From assembly GCA_035363115.1 (NCBI GenBank), contig DAOSEM010000003.1, positions 124,001-188,000 of the forward strand: a DNA stretch of 64,000 nucleotides. The letters run 5' to 3'. The stretch's first letter is position 1. Each line of letters opens with the position of its first letter. Source of the DNA: Syntrophales bacterium (GTDB taxonomy: Bacteria > Desulfobacterota > Syntrophia > Syntrophales > PHBD01). Positions 1 to 8,438 of this stretch are shown here, piece after piece. A program made the position numbers and the translations under genes. The notes under the pieces are model-generated. The model made no database searches and was not told the origin of the DNA. It worked only from the letters and a program-made list of their open reading frames with translations.

Positions 1-156
1 CTTTATGGGACTGGAGTGAATGCCGAGAACCCTGATTGTTTCCATGAATGCCTGTTTCCCTCCTTGCCGGCCGCGATCGTCTCTTTGTCGGCCTTCCTGA
101 ACGGGACCGTCCGCTTCCGTGACGGTCGGCCGCGGTGGAACACGACCCCCATCCCG

Positions 157-939
157 TCAATCGGTGTGTATGATTCCTTCGAGGTATGTCACGGCCCGGC
201 CTGCGATCCGGACGCGGTCGCCCAGGTGGGCGCAGAAGAGCTCTCCGCCCCGGGGAGAGACCTGGATGGAATGCAGATCCTTCTTTCCCAGCCGCTCCGA
301 CCAGTAGGGAATCAGGGTGCAGTGGGAGGATCCTGTGACGGGATCTTCCGGCACGCCCACCCGGGGGGCGAAGAAGCGGGAGACAAAATCGGACTCTCTT
401 CCCGGCGCTGTCGCGATGATTCCCGTACAGTCGAGCTTGACCAGTTCCTCCATCCGGGGCCGGAGTCCCCGGACCGTCTCCTCGCTGTCCAGGATCGCCA
501 TGTAGTCCCGGGAACGGAAGACCGCCAGGGGCGAAATGCCCAGGCCCGCCGTCAGCGCCTCCGGCAGGGGACAGGGATCCGCCGGCCGGGCGGGGAAGTC
601 CATGGCCAGGAGGTCTCCCTGTTTTTCCACCGTGAGGATTCCGCTTCTGGTCTGGAACTCCGCGCGGCCCAGGGCGGGCTCGAGATAGCGGAAAATGACG
701 TATGCCGAGGCAAGCGTTGCATGGCCGCACAGGTCGATTTCCGCGGCGGGGGTGAACCACCGCAGGCGGTACTCGCCGTCCCGGCCGCTGAAAAAAGCCG
801 TCTCGGAGAGATTGTTTTCGGCGGCGATGGACTGGAGGACGGCGTCCGCGGGCCATTCATCCAGCGGGCAGACCGCCGCCGGATTGCCTGCGAAGAGGCG
901 GTTGGTGAAGGCGTCGATCTGGTAGAGGGGGAGATGCAT
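157..939 (-). CDS. PhzF family isomerase-like protein
   Basis: A 260-residue protein of the PhzF/diaminopimelate-epimerase fold. The N-terminus MHLPLYQIDAF, the segment NLSETAFF around residues 43-50 (Glu46 matches the family catalytic Glu) and the GHATLA motif at 72-77 are visible; EDPVTGSSH near the C-terminus is the second-lobe signature. Length is normal for the family. The start is fixed by AGGAGG six bases upstream of the ATG at 939. Most family members outside phenazine operons have unknown substrates, and no phenazine genes are nearby, so only an isomerase-type activity can be suggested. It is transcribed away from the repeat array and appears monocistronic. Downstream (1-156) I see no gene, only a 7-bp hairpin at 105-127 without a T-run. 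Confidence 0.9.
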   Translation of the reverse strand: MHLPLYQIDAFTNRLFAGNPAAVCPLDEWPADAVLQSIAAENNLSETAFFSGRDGEYRLRWFTPAAEIDLCGHATLASAYVIFRYLEPALGRAEFQTRSGILTVEKQGDLLAMDFPARPADPCPLPEALTAGLGISPLAVFRSRDYMAILDSEETVRGLRPRMEELVKLDCTGIIATAPGRESDFVSRFFAPRVGVPEDPVTGSSHCTLIPYWSERLGKKDLHSIQVSPRGGELFCAHLGDRVRIAGRAVTYLEGIIHTD

Positions 940-955
940 GTCTTTCCTCCTGTGT

Positions 956-1260
956 GGCGGCCTCGGAAATGGGTCGGATGCTTCGTTGCGTCGCGGTTCT
1001 CGTCAGTGCGGCGTACCCCAGGGTACGCCTCCCTCCTCGCTCCGTACGCGCCTCGCCTGCGCCCCATTTGCGAGGCCTTTGAAGGTACGGAGGGCGGCCT
1101 CGGAAATGGGTCGGATGCTTCGTTGCGTCGCGGTTCTCGTCAGTGCGGCGTACCCCAGGGTACGCTTCCCTCCTCGCTCCGTCCGCGCCTCGCCTGCATA
1201 CTTTTATGAGGCCGTTATTATGGTACGGAGGGCGGCCTCGGAAACGGGCCGGATGCTTCC
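956..1260. repeat. Tandem intergenic palindromic repeat, two full copies and one partial
   Basis: Copy 1 (956-1060) and copy 2 (1093-1197) are nearly identical at an offset of 137 bp; a third, truncated copy starts at 1231 and fades by about 1260. Each full unit holds a perfect 8-bp hairpin, GCGTACCC-CA-GGGTACGC, at 1011-1028 and 1148-1165. Copy 1 is also bounded by a 15-bp inverted repeat with one mismatch (959-973 against 1063-1077, GGCCTCG...AAATGGG), so the unit could fold into a long stem. This looks like a REP/MITE-type extragenic element. No coding function is supported, although open frames run through it. Confidence 0.85.
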
Positions 1261-1764
1261 TTTCGGCCCGGCGAGACACCGGATGGGAATGATCCGGTTT
1301 GAAACGGGACGTTACAATGCCGCGGCCCCGTCGTCAAGCCGCTGGAACGGCCTGTCCGTTTTTCTTCTTGCTTCCCGGTACGGGACGGCATTTCGATAAA
1401 AGTGTGTTTGTACCCTGACGAAAAGGTAGGTGTGATAGGACAAACACCGATATGGCTTTCGGACGCATACCGAACGCAAAAAAGGCCTGAACCCGATTGG
1501 ACCCCTTGTGCTCATCGCGTAGGGTGCCTCTCGGATCGAGACAGCGGAAGTCTAACGCATCCACAGAAGTTACCTTCCTCTCAGCGACCCCGGGTTGTGC
1601 AAGCCCGGGGTCGCCACTCCTTTCTCAGAACTCCCGAACGTTTATGGAAGATCCATATTCAGGTTTTCGCGATTTCCCGCCCGCCCGTTGCCTGTACCCC
1701 AAAAATGAGGTATGACGGCCGTAAGAGAGCTTTTGCGCAAGCCTCATCATCAGGGAGCGAAGCT
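1261..1764. other. Intergenic region without a supported gene
   Basis: About 500 bases between the repeat array and the small gene at 1765. Open frames exist but have no ribosome-binding site or recognisable product. The one strong element is the hairpin at 1584-1614, listed separately. No tRNA, rRNA, tmRNA or SRP RNA signature was recognised. Confidence 0.6.
1584..1614. terminator. Strong GC hairpin, possible terminator or RNA element
   Basis: Perfect 11-bp stem GCGACCCCGGG / CCCGGGGTCGC with a 9-base loop (1595-1603). The downstream sequence is CACTCCTTTCT, pyrimidine-rich but without a clean T-run, so intrinsic termination is uncertain. No gene was found immediately upstream on either strand that it would obviously serve. 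Confidence 0.45.
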
Positions 1765-2082
1765 GTGAATTCCTTGCCCCCCCTGCCCGAACGTTCCTAT
1801 CCGGAAATCAGCCGGAACCGCCGGAAGATTCTCCGGGATGCCTATGCCTGTTACCCTGAATTTGCTTATTGCGATCCGGAGGTTTTCGACTGGCATACGG
1901 AAGCGGGGAGGGCGAATCTCTTTGATCTGTATTACTTGAACGATTCCGGGCTGATACAATGCACCGGCTCCACAACAACGGGACACCGCCGGCCCGATTT
2001 CTTCATGCTGACCCCGGCCGGGGCGGACCTGCTGGAGATTCCCGGGCGGCTGGACGAGCGATTTCCGGCCGATGGAGCCTGA
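1765..2082 (+). CDS. Small hypothetical protein, possibly winged-helix-like
   Basis: A 105-residue protein of unknown function. The GTG start at 1765 is chosen because AGGGAG (1752-1757) lies seven bases upstream; the frame stays open further upstream, but no better signal was seen there. The C-terminal segment FMLTPAGADLLE resembles the last strand-helix of small winged-helix proteins (the LTxxGxxxLE pattern), preceded by a Leu/Tyr-rich helix FDLYYLNDSGLI. This is weak similarity by eye only. It ends 30 bases before the thioesterase gene, so the two may be co-transcribed. Confidence 0.6.
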   Translation: MNSLPPLPERSYPEISRNRRKILRDAYACYPEFAYCDPEVFDWHTEAGRANLFDLYYLNDSGLIQCTGSTTTGHRRPDFFMLTPAGADLLEIPGRLDERFPADGA

Positions 2083-2112
2083 AGAAGGAGTCCGGAATGG
2101 AGACCGACGATC

Positions 2113-2562
2113 ATGACGAAACATGCCGTCCCCGAGCCGCCTGTATCCGAGGAGAGCCTGAAACGTTTTTTCAGGAGGGATGTTTTCTGCAACTTCGTGG
2201 GGATTGATCTCATCGAAGTCTTCGACGGCCGGGCCAAGGCCGTTCTTTCGATCCGCGACGAACACCTCAACGGCATCGGCATCGTTCACGGCGGCGTGAT
2301 CTATACGCTGGCCGACCTGGCCTTTGCCGCCGCTGCCAACTCCAGGGGGCGTGTCGCCGTGGCAGTCAATGCGTCCGTGACGTTTCTCAAATCACCCAGG
2401 GGGCGGTGCCTGACCGCCGAGGCCTGGGAAATCTCCTCGAGCCGGACCCTCGCTTCCTACACGGTCCATGTCACCGATGACACGGGAGAGCTCCTGGCGG
2501 TGGTCCAGGGTCTCGCCCATCGCCGTCCGGAGAAGGTCACCGAGGTCCTGGACCGCTTCTGA
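2113..2562 (+). CDS. PaaI-type hotdog-fold thioesterase
   Basis: A 149-residue single hotdog domain. The signature GIVHGGVIYTLADLAFA (about residues 55-71) is the PaaI/YbgC-class substrate-binding and helix region, followed by the strand VNASVTFLKSPRG typical of acyl-CoA thioesterases of the PaaI family. Expected activity is hydrolysis of an acyl-CoA or aryl-CoA in the cytoplasm. The substrate cannot be read from the sequence, and no phenylacetate or other degradation genes flank it. GGAG at 2098-2101 serves as ribosome-binding site. From 2563 to 2777 there are GC-rich inverted repeats but no gene. Confidence 0.88.
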   Translation: MTKHAVPEPPVSEESLKRFFRRDVFCNFVGIDLIEVFDGRAKAVLSIRDEHLNGIGIVHGGVIYTLADLAFAAAANSRGRVAVAVNASVTFLKSPRGRCLTAEAWEISSSRTLASYTVHVTDDTGELLAVVQGLAHRRPEKVTEVLDRF

Positions 2563-2777
2563 GAGGGGCCATTGCCGCACCCGGGATTCCCGTCGGGGAG
2601 AGCCTTTCCGGCGGGTGGGGAATCCCGCAGGCCGGGACGGCCCCACCGGCGCATCCATCCTTTCTCCCTGATTCCCGATCCCATGAACGTGGTTGTACGG
2701 GATCGTCCGGTTGACATCGGACGAAAGCGCCCTACCTTTTTTTTCACGGCTGATGCCGGGAAGGGAGATGGCAGGTC

Positions 2778-3905
2778 ATGAACGTACGCCTGGCGATGAG
2801 CGTCGCCGTGATTCTAACGGTTCTCCTGTCCGGTTGCGGACAGGCTGGAAATTCAAAGGAGGTGGGAGGGGCCATGTCCGGTTCGAAAGACGGCGTCCGC
2901 CTGGCGACCTTTGCCGGTGGATGCTTCTGGTGCGTGGAAGCGGATTTTGAAAAGATCCCCGGTGTCATTGCGGTCGTCTCCGGCTACACGGGGGGACGGA
3001 CGGATAATCCGCGTTATGAGGACGTATCCGCAGGGAAAACGGGCCACCTGGAGGCTGTGCAGATCCGTTTCGATCCGGCGAAAGTCTCCTATACGAAGCT
3101 TCTGGACGTGTTCTGGCGGCACATCGATCCCACCGACGCCGGCGGTCAGTTCGTCGATCGGGGAAGCCAGTACCGGAGCGCCGTTTTTTACCACGACGAG
3201 GAGCAGCGGATGCAGGCGGAGGAGTCAAAGGCGGCCCTGGAGAAGTCGGGTCGCTTCTCGCGGCCGCTCATGACGGAGATCCTCCCCGCCGGCCGTTTCT
3301 GGGAGGCGGAAGAATATCATCAGGATTACCATCGGAAAAGTCCGCTCCGATACCGGCTTTACCGGAGCGGATCGGGACGGGATTCATTTCTGGAGCGATC
3401 CTGGCGGGATGAGGAGAAGAAACCCCAATGCCCGATCACGCCGGGAGCGGGGAGCGGCGCTCCGTCGAAACCTGACGCCGCAGCGCTCAGAGCACGCCTG
3501 ACCCCTCTCCAGTACGACGTGACGCAGCACGAAGGCACAGAGCCGCCGTTCCGCAACGAATACTGGGACAACAAGAGGGAGGGAATCTACGTCGACATCG
3601 TTTCCGGGGAGCCCCTCTTCAGCTCCCTTGACAAGTTCGATTCGGGAACGGGCTGGCCCAGCTTCACGAAGCCCCTGGAAAAGGACAACATCGTGGAGAA
3701 GCAGGACCGGAGACTTCTCATGACCCGGACCGAGGTCCGGAGCCGGCGCGGGGATTCCCACCTGGGGCACGTCTTCCCGGACGGCCCGCGCCCGACGGGG
3801 CTGAGATACTGCATGAACTCCGCCGCTCTCCGCTTCATCCCGAAAGAGGACCTGGAGCGGGAGGGATACGGCGCGTATCTGCGCCTGTTCAACCGCGACC
3901 GCTGA
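2778..3905 (+). CDS. msrAB: MsrA-MsrB fusion methionine sulfoxide reductase, predicted lipoprotein
   Basis: A 375-residue bifunctional enzyme that would repair methionine S- and R-sulfoxides in exported proteins. Residues 1-20 form a lipoprotein signal (hydrophobic stretch, then LSGC with Cys20). The MsrA domain starts near residue 41, with GCFWC at 48-52 (catalytic Cys49). The MsrB domain (about 235-365) has FDSGTGWPSF, GDSHLGHVF and the catalytic motif RYCMNSAALRF. The paired CxxC zinc cysteines of many MsrB proteins are absent, and Thr sits in DSGTGWP where other forms have a cysteine. Likely anchored on the periplasmic side. Its last 17 bases overlap the 3' end of the convergent carbonic anhydrase-like gene. 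Confidence 0.93.
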   Translation: MNVRLAMSVAVILTVLLSGCGQAGNSKEVGGAMSGSKDGVRLATFAGGCFWCVEADFEKIPGVIAVVSGYTGGRTDNPRYEDVSAGKTGHLEAVQIRFDPAKVSYTKLLDVFWRHIDPTDAGGQFVDRGSQYRSAVFYHDEEQRMQAEESKAALEKSGRFSRPLMTEILPAGRFWEAEEYHQDYHRKSPLRYRLYRSGSGRDSFLERSWRDEEKKPQCPITPGAGSGAPSKPDAAALRARLTPLQYDVTQHEGTEPPFRNEYWDNKREGIYVDIVSGEPLFSSLDKFDSGTGWPSFTKPLEKDNIVEKQDRRLLMTRTEVRSRRGDSHLGHVFPDGPRPTGLRYCMNSAALRFIPKEDLEREGYGAYLRLFNRDR

Positions 3906-4440
3906 TTTCCGGCTCCGGAGCGACTTCCCGGAAGGTCTCCAGGTACCGCCGGGTCAGGTTTCGGTATTCGTCGACGCCCATGACGATGAAGGCCGCCAGG
4001 TCCGCCGGCACCTCCTTGACGATCCGGGCGGGGCTTCCCGCGGCCATCATCCTGGCGGGGATTGTCATTCCCTGCGGAACCAGCGACCCGGCGGCCACCA
4101 GCGAGAATTCCTCGCATACCGCTCGCTGCAGGAGGATGGCTCCCATCCCGATGGTGCATCCCTCGTGCAGCTTGACGTCGTGGAGGATCGCGCCATGGCC
4201 GACGATGACCCGGTCGTGGATCCTGACTTCATCGCCGGGGGTCACGTGCAGGACGGCGTTGTCCTGGACGCTGGAACCGCTGCCGACTGTAATCGGTCCA
4301 AAATCTGCCCGGATGACCGCGCCGGGGCCAATGAAGCACTCCCTGCCGACGGTCACATTCCCGATCAGGACGGCCCGGGGATGAACAAAGGTTTCTTCTC
4401 CAATCCGGGGTCTTTCCCCGGCGAACTCGTATAACGGCAT
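3889..4440 (-). CDS. Gamma carbonic anhydrase-like hexapeptide-repeat protein
   Basis: A 183-residue left-handed beta-helix protein of the YrdA/PaaY/CaiE type. Hexapeptide repeats run from about residue 15 to 130 (for example VLIGNVTVGRECFIGPGAVI and VIVGHGAILHDVKLHEG). The second of these contains the metal-ligand-type pattern GHGAILHD. The start at MPLYEFAG (4440) is preferred over an ATG 24 bases upstream because AGGAAG lies just ahead of it. Family members are trimeric zinc or iron proteins, some with carbonic anhydrase activity; activity here is inference. It faces msrAB tail to tail. Confidence 0.88.
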   Translation of the reverse strand: MPLYEFAGERPRIGEETFVHPRAVLIGNVTVGRECFIGPGAVIRADFGPITVGSGSSVQDNAVLHVTPGDEVRIHDRVIVGHGAILHDVKLHEGCTIGMGAILLQRAVCEEFSLVAAGSLVPQGMTIPARMMAAGSPARIVKEVPADLAAFIVMGVDEYRNLTRRYLETFREVAPEPEISGRG

Positions 4441-5057
4441 GTTGCTTCCTTTCCCTGTCTTCATGTCCTTGCGGAAAACCGGTGGAGAAAAGGCCCTCCT
4501 GTCCCGGCACGCTCCCGCCTGGCGGGTTGTGGTCCACCCCCGGTCGGGGCCCGGTCGGGGGCGGACAGGATACCGGTGAAGGGGGACTTTGAAAAGAGAT
4601 TTTCCGGGGGCTTGCGGAAGACATGCCGGCAGGAATCCTCTCGTGCGGTTTATGACGGCATGTCAAAAATGTGTCATAGGAGGCCTCCCCCTGCCCTGAA
4701 CGGCAGGAACACGGTGTTCGCAATTCCCCGGAAGACCCTCGGTGGGTTCATGAATAATCTTTGATTATCAGTGCGTTGCGCCGTGTCGGCGCTTTTTTTT
4801 CAAGTTTTGGCCGCTTCGGCACGAAAATAGAATAGATATCCATGTGTTTCCCCGTGAGAAGGGTTCCCGTCGATCCGGGGGGAATTCCCCGCGGAGGTGT
4901 TTGATTTGACGGGCCTCTGCATGGGAATGCACTGGCCTCAGGAACGGGTGCTGTGGAGGCCTGTGACGGAATGCCGCGTCCGGACAGGTGCGTGCTCCAT
5001 ATCCCCGAGGAAAGCATCCGCTGCCCCGAAGTCTTGACAAACAGTGGAGAAGTCTTT
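4441..5057. other. Intergenic region with a terminator but no supported gene
   Basis: About 600 bases between the divergent carbonic anhydrase-like gene and the receiver gene. It contains a near-ideal intrinsic terminator (4778-4800) on the + strand, although no + strand protein gene ends just upstream. An interrupted inverted repeat TATGAC...GTCATA lies at 4651-4678. The short open frame at 4576-4764 has no convincing start signal or family. No sigma-54 site or riboswitch motif was recognised. Confidence 0.5.
4778..4800 (+). terminator. Intrinsic terminator
   Basis: Stem GCGCCG (4778-4783), loop TGT, stem CGGCGC (4787-4792), followed directly by eight T residues (4793-4800). It is a textbook factor-independent terminator reading rightward, but no protein gene precedes it on this strand, which suggests an unannotated short transcript from the 4441-4777 interval. 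Confidence 0.75.
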
Positions 5058-5477
5058 GTGAATCAATCGGATTTACCGGTCGAGAAGACCCTTCTGGTCG
5101 TGGATGACGAGGAGTCGCTGCGGGAGTTCTTTCGCGACATCCTCACGGACGAAGGCTACCGGGTCCTTACGGCCGAAGGAGCCGTCGACGCCCTTGAGAT
5201 CCTGTCCCATGAAGAGGTGGGACTCCTGCTCCTGGATCTGAATCTCTTCGGGATGAACGGCATTGAACTGTGCCGCAAGATCCGGCGGGAGAAGCCGCTC
5301 TGCATTCTTTACGCCATGACGGGCTGGACAGGACTCTTCGAAGTGGAGGAATGCCGGGAGGCAGGATTCGACGACTTCTTCGCGAAACCCCTGCCCGTTG
5401 ACTTTCTGTTCCGGGTTGTGGAAGATGCGTTCGAAAAACTGGGCCGCTGGCGAAAAGGACATGCCCGGGAGATCTGA
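5058..5477 (+). CDS. Stand-alone receiver-domain response regulator
   Basis: A 139-residue CheY-like single receiver. Residues 9-15 carry LLVVDDE (acidic pocket), the phosphoacceptor lies in LLLLDLNLFGMNGI, and FAKPLPVDF supplies the conserved Lys. There is no output domain. The GTG start at 5058 is chosen because GGAGA (5046-5050) lies seven bases upstream; an in-frame upstream extension has no family similarity. It lies 149 bases before the soluble hybrid kinase and may receive phosphate from it. The Ala-Met-Thr-Gly segment after strand 4 places a Thr at the usual Ser/Thr position. Confidence 0.85.
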   Translation: MNQSDLPVEKTLLVVDDEESLREFFRDILTDEGYRVLTAEGAVDALEILSHEEVGLLLLDLNLFGMNGIELCRKIRREKPLCILYAMTGWTGLFEVEECREAGFDDFFAKPLPVDFLFRVVEDAFEKLGRWRKGHAREI

Positions 5478-5626
5478 CGGATACAATGTGCGCCGGGTTT
5501 CCCGCTGTCTCTCTGCAGCTTTGGGAATTGCGGGATTCAAAACGGCCGATACGGATGGCCGGGCCGGAATGAGAGACGGAGCGGGAACCGAATGGGCATG
5601 ATGAAGCGGACTGGAAGGCGGGTTGA

Positions 5627-8410
5627 ATGAGCGCGGAAGACAGCAGGGACATCCTGGAATCCGTTCTGAACGCCATTCCTCATGCCGTTCTGGTGCTGAC
5701 AAATCGACGGATCGTGTTCGCGAATCCGGCGGTGGCCGGCGTCTTCGGATGGAGTCCCGATGAAGTCGTCGGCAGGGATACACATTTTCTTTACCGGAGC
5801 ACGGAAGATTACGAAGAGGTGGGCCGGCGGTTTTATTCGGCCCTCGAGCACGAACGGACCCATTCCGAGCCCTTTCCCTGCCGGCGCAAGGATGGGAAGG
5901 ACATCGAATGCATGATCAGCACGTCCCGGACCGGGGCATCGCTCCGGGACAGAATGATCGTGGCCACCTACGAGGACATCACCGAACGCAGGGTGCTGGA
6001 GGAGGCGGTTCGTCAGACCTGCCGGGCCCTGGAAATGAGGGTCCAGGACCAGTCCCTGGAGCTCTCGGGAGTCCTTGAAACCCTGAGCGCCACCATCGGC
6101 GAGCGAATCAAGGTGGAGGATTCCCTCCGGGAGTCGCAGCAGCGGATGAGCGACATCATCTCCTTTCTTCCCGACCCCACGCTCGTCATCGACCGCGAGG
6201 GGAAGGTGATCGTCTGGAATCGGGCGATCGAGGAGATGACCGGCGTCCGGCAGGAAGACATGATCGGCCGGGGAGACTATGAATACGCCCTGCCTTTCTA
6301 CAACGAGCGGAGACCCATTCTCATCGACCTGGTGTTTGCACCCCACGAGGAGATCGAACAGAAGTATTCCTTCATCCAGAAAGAGAAGAACCTCCTCATC
6401 GCGGAGACGGATGCGCCCTGCATCAAAGGCCGGAAGCGGACCCTGTGGGGGAAAGCCAGCGTTATTTACAACAGCCGCGGTGAAGCGGTGGGAGCCATCG
6501 AGTCCATCCGGGATATTACGGAGCGCAAGCAGATCGAGAACGCCTACCGGAGCAGTGAGGATCGTTTCCGCAAGCTGACGGAAGCCACGACCGCCGCGAT
6601 CTTCATTTACCAGGACGATCGCTACCGCTACGTCAATGCGGGGATGGAGGCCATCACGGGATTCGGTTCCCGGGAGCTTCTGAGCATGCCCTTCTGGCAT
6701 ATCGCGCATCCCGATTTCCGGGATATGCTCCGGAAGCATGGGTTTTCGAGTCCTCATGGCCAGGAAGCCCCGTCGCACTATGAGTTCAAGATCCGGACGA
6801 AAGCGGGAGCCGACCGGTGGGTGGATTGTTTCGCCGTGGCCGTGGAATGGGAAGGGAAACCCGCCGGCCTTGGGACGTTCTACGATGTGACGTCCCGGAA
6901 GCTGATGGAGGAATCCCTCAAGGAATCGGAACAGGGACTCCGGAGGATTCTTGACGGAATCCCCATCGCCGTCGTTGTTTCCCGCCTTTCCGATGACGGG
7001 ATCCTCTACTTCAACCCCCGGGCGGCCAAGATCTTCGGACTCTCCGAAGAGACGGTGAGGGGGAAAACGGTCCACGAATTTTACGAGAATCCGGCCGAGA
7101 GGGACGCTCTCCGGGAAGAGCTTCGCCGATCCAAGAGCATCGCGAATGTGGAGAGGATCTTCCGGGGCGCCGGCGGCGAGACCTTTGCCGCCCTGCTGTC
7201 GGCGGTTCCGATTCCCTATGCGGGGGAAGAGGCCGCCCTGGTAAGCTTTATCGATATTACCGAACGGAAGAAGATGGAGGCCCGGCTCGCCCAGGCGGCG
7301 AAGATGGAGGCCGTCGGCACGCTGGCCGGAGGAGTTGCGCACGACTTCAACAACCTGCTCATGGGAATTCAGGGGCTGGTCTCCCTGATGCTCATGGAAC
7401 TGGCTCCGGAGCATCCGCATGTGAAAAAACTGCAGAAAATCCAGGAGCAGGTATCCACCGGTGCCGGTCTGACGAACCAGATCCTCGGATTTGCACGGGC
7501 CGGGCAGTATGAAATGAAGCCGACGAACCTGAACGACCTCATCCGCAAGACCGCCGAGCTGTTCGGCCGGACGCGCAAGGATGTCGTGGTCCATGAGCGG
7601 CTGGAGCCCGCGCTGTGGAGCGCCATGGTGGACCGTGCGCAGGTGGAGCAGGTTCTCCTCAACCTGTACGTGAATGCCGGCCAGGCCATGCCGGGGGGAG
7701 GGAACCTCTTCCTCGAATCGGACAACCGTCTCATCCGCGACTCCGACGTCATGGAGGTTCCCATGATCCCCGGCCGCTACGTCCGGCTCTCCGTCACCGA
7801 CACCGGGATGGGCATGGACGAAAAAACCCGCAAAAGGATCTTCGAGCCGTTTTTCACGACGAAGTTCATGGGAAAAGGGGCCGGCCTCGGCCTCGCCGCC
7901 GTCTACGGCGTGGTCAAGGCGCACCAGGGATATATCTTCGTCACCAGCAGCCTCAATGCCGGGGCGCGCTTCGACATCTACCTCCCGGCCAGGCTGGTTT
8001 CGGCGGTCGAAGAGCAGCCCGTGGAGGAGGGTGTCGTTCCGGGAAAGGAGACCATCCTGATCGTGGATGACGAAGAGATTGTCATGGATGTGACCCGCGA
8101 ACTGGTCGAGCTCATGGGGTATCGTGTATTGACGGCCGCGAGCGGACGGGAGGGGGTCGATCTCTACCGCGGGATGGGAAAGGAGATCGGACTGGTCATT
8201 CTCGACATGATCATGCCGGGCATGGGCGGAAGCGAAGTCTTCGACCGGATCCGGGAGATGAATCCGGAGGCGCGGATTCTCCTGTCCACCGGATTCAGCC
8301 TCGGCGATCAGGCCCAGGAAATCATGGACAAGGGCTGCAACGGTTTCATCCAGAAGCCCTTCCAGCCGGGGGAACTGTCCCTGAAAATCAGGCAGATCCT
8401 CGACTCGTGA
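5627..8410 (+). CDS. Soluble multi-PAS hybrid sensor histidine kinase
   Basis: A 927-residue kinase with no membrane segment. PAS-like regions lie at about 5-120, 165-302, 307-428 and 435-548, each of them ending in a D[IV]T linker (three as DITER, one as DVTSR). A HisKA domain follows with GGVAHDFNNLL (phosphoacceptor His572), then an HATPase domain (N-box Asn683, DTGMGM at 725, GLGLA near 753), then a C-terminal receiver (DDEE at 814, phosphoacceptor Asp860, KPF near the end). The kinase core is strongly similar to those at 26522 and 30969, so the three are paralogues. The location implies cytoplasmic redox, oxygen or metabolite sensing. It is followed 28 bases later by the CheX fusion gene. 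Confidence 0.92.
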   Translation: MSAEDSRDILESVLNAIPHAVLVLTNRRIVFANPAVAGVFGWSPDEVVGRDTHFLYRSTEDYEEVGRRFYSALEHERTHSEPFPCRRKDGKDIECMISTSRTGASLRDRMIVATYEDITERRVLEEAVRQTCRALEMRVQDQSLELSGVLETLSATIGERIKVEDSLRESQQRMSDIISFLPDPTLVIDREGKVIVWNRAIEEMTGVRQEDMIGRGDYEYALPFYNERRPILIDLVFAPHEEIEQKYSFIQKEKNLLIAETDAPCIKGRKRTLWGKASVIYNSRGEAVGAIESIRDITERKQIENAYRSSEDRFRKLTEATTAAIFIYQDDRYRYVNAGMEAITGFGSRELLSMPFWHIAHPDFRDMLRKHGFSSPHGQEAPSHYEFKIRTKAGADRWVDCFAVAVEWEGKPAGLGTFYDVTSRKLMEESLKESEQGLRRILDGIPIAVVVSRLSDDGILYFNPRAAKIFGLSEETVRGKTVHEFYENPAERDALREELRRSKSIANVERIFRGAGGETFAALLSAVPIPYAGEEAALVSFIDITERKKMEARLAQAAKMEAVGTLAGGVAHDFNNLLMGIQGLVSLMLMELAPEHPHVKKLQKIQEQVSTGAGLTNQILGFARAGQYEMKPTNLNDLIRKTAELFGRTRKDVVVHERLEPALWSAMVDRAQVEQVLLNLYVNAGQAMPGGGNLFLESDNRLIRDSDVMEVPMIPGRYVRLSVTDTGMGMDEKTRKRIFEPFFTTKFMGKGAGLGLAAVYGVVKAHQGYIFVTSSLNAGARFDIYLPARLVSAVEEQPVEEGVVPGKETILIVDDEEIVMDVTRELVELMGYRVLTAASGREGVDLYRGMGKEIGLVILDMIMPGMGGSEVFDRIREMNPEARILLSTGFSLGDQAQEIMDKGCNGFIQKPFQPGELSLKIRQILDS

Positions 8411-8438
8411 AGGAACTCCAGAAAACAGAGGCATAACG

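Noticed and set aside
16..1209. Plus-strand open frame of 397 codons covering the PhzF gene and repeat array
   Set aside because: It is antisense to a clear PhzF-family gene and continues through a non-coding repeat; no family similarity.
2711..2738. TTGACA followed by a weak -10 upstream of msrAB
   Set aside because: The -10 candidate (TACCTT) has only three matches, too weak to list as a promoter.
4576..4764. Possible 62-residue protein ahead of the orphan terminator
   Set aside because: No ribosome-binding site, no hydrophobic or motif pattern and an atypical composition; a non-coding transcript is more likely.
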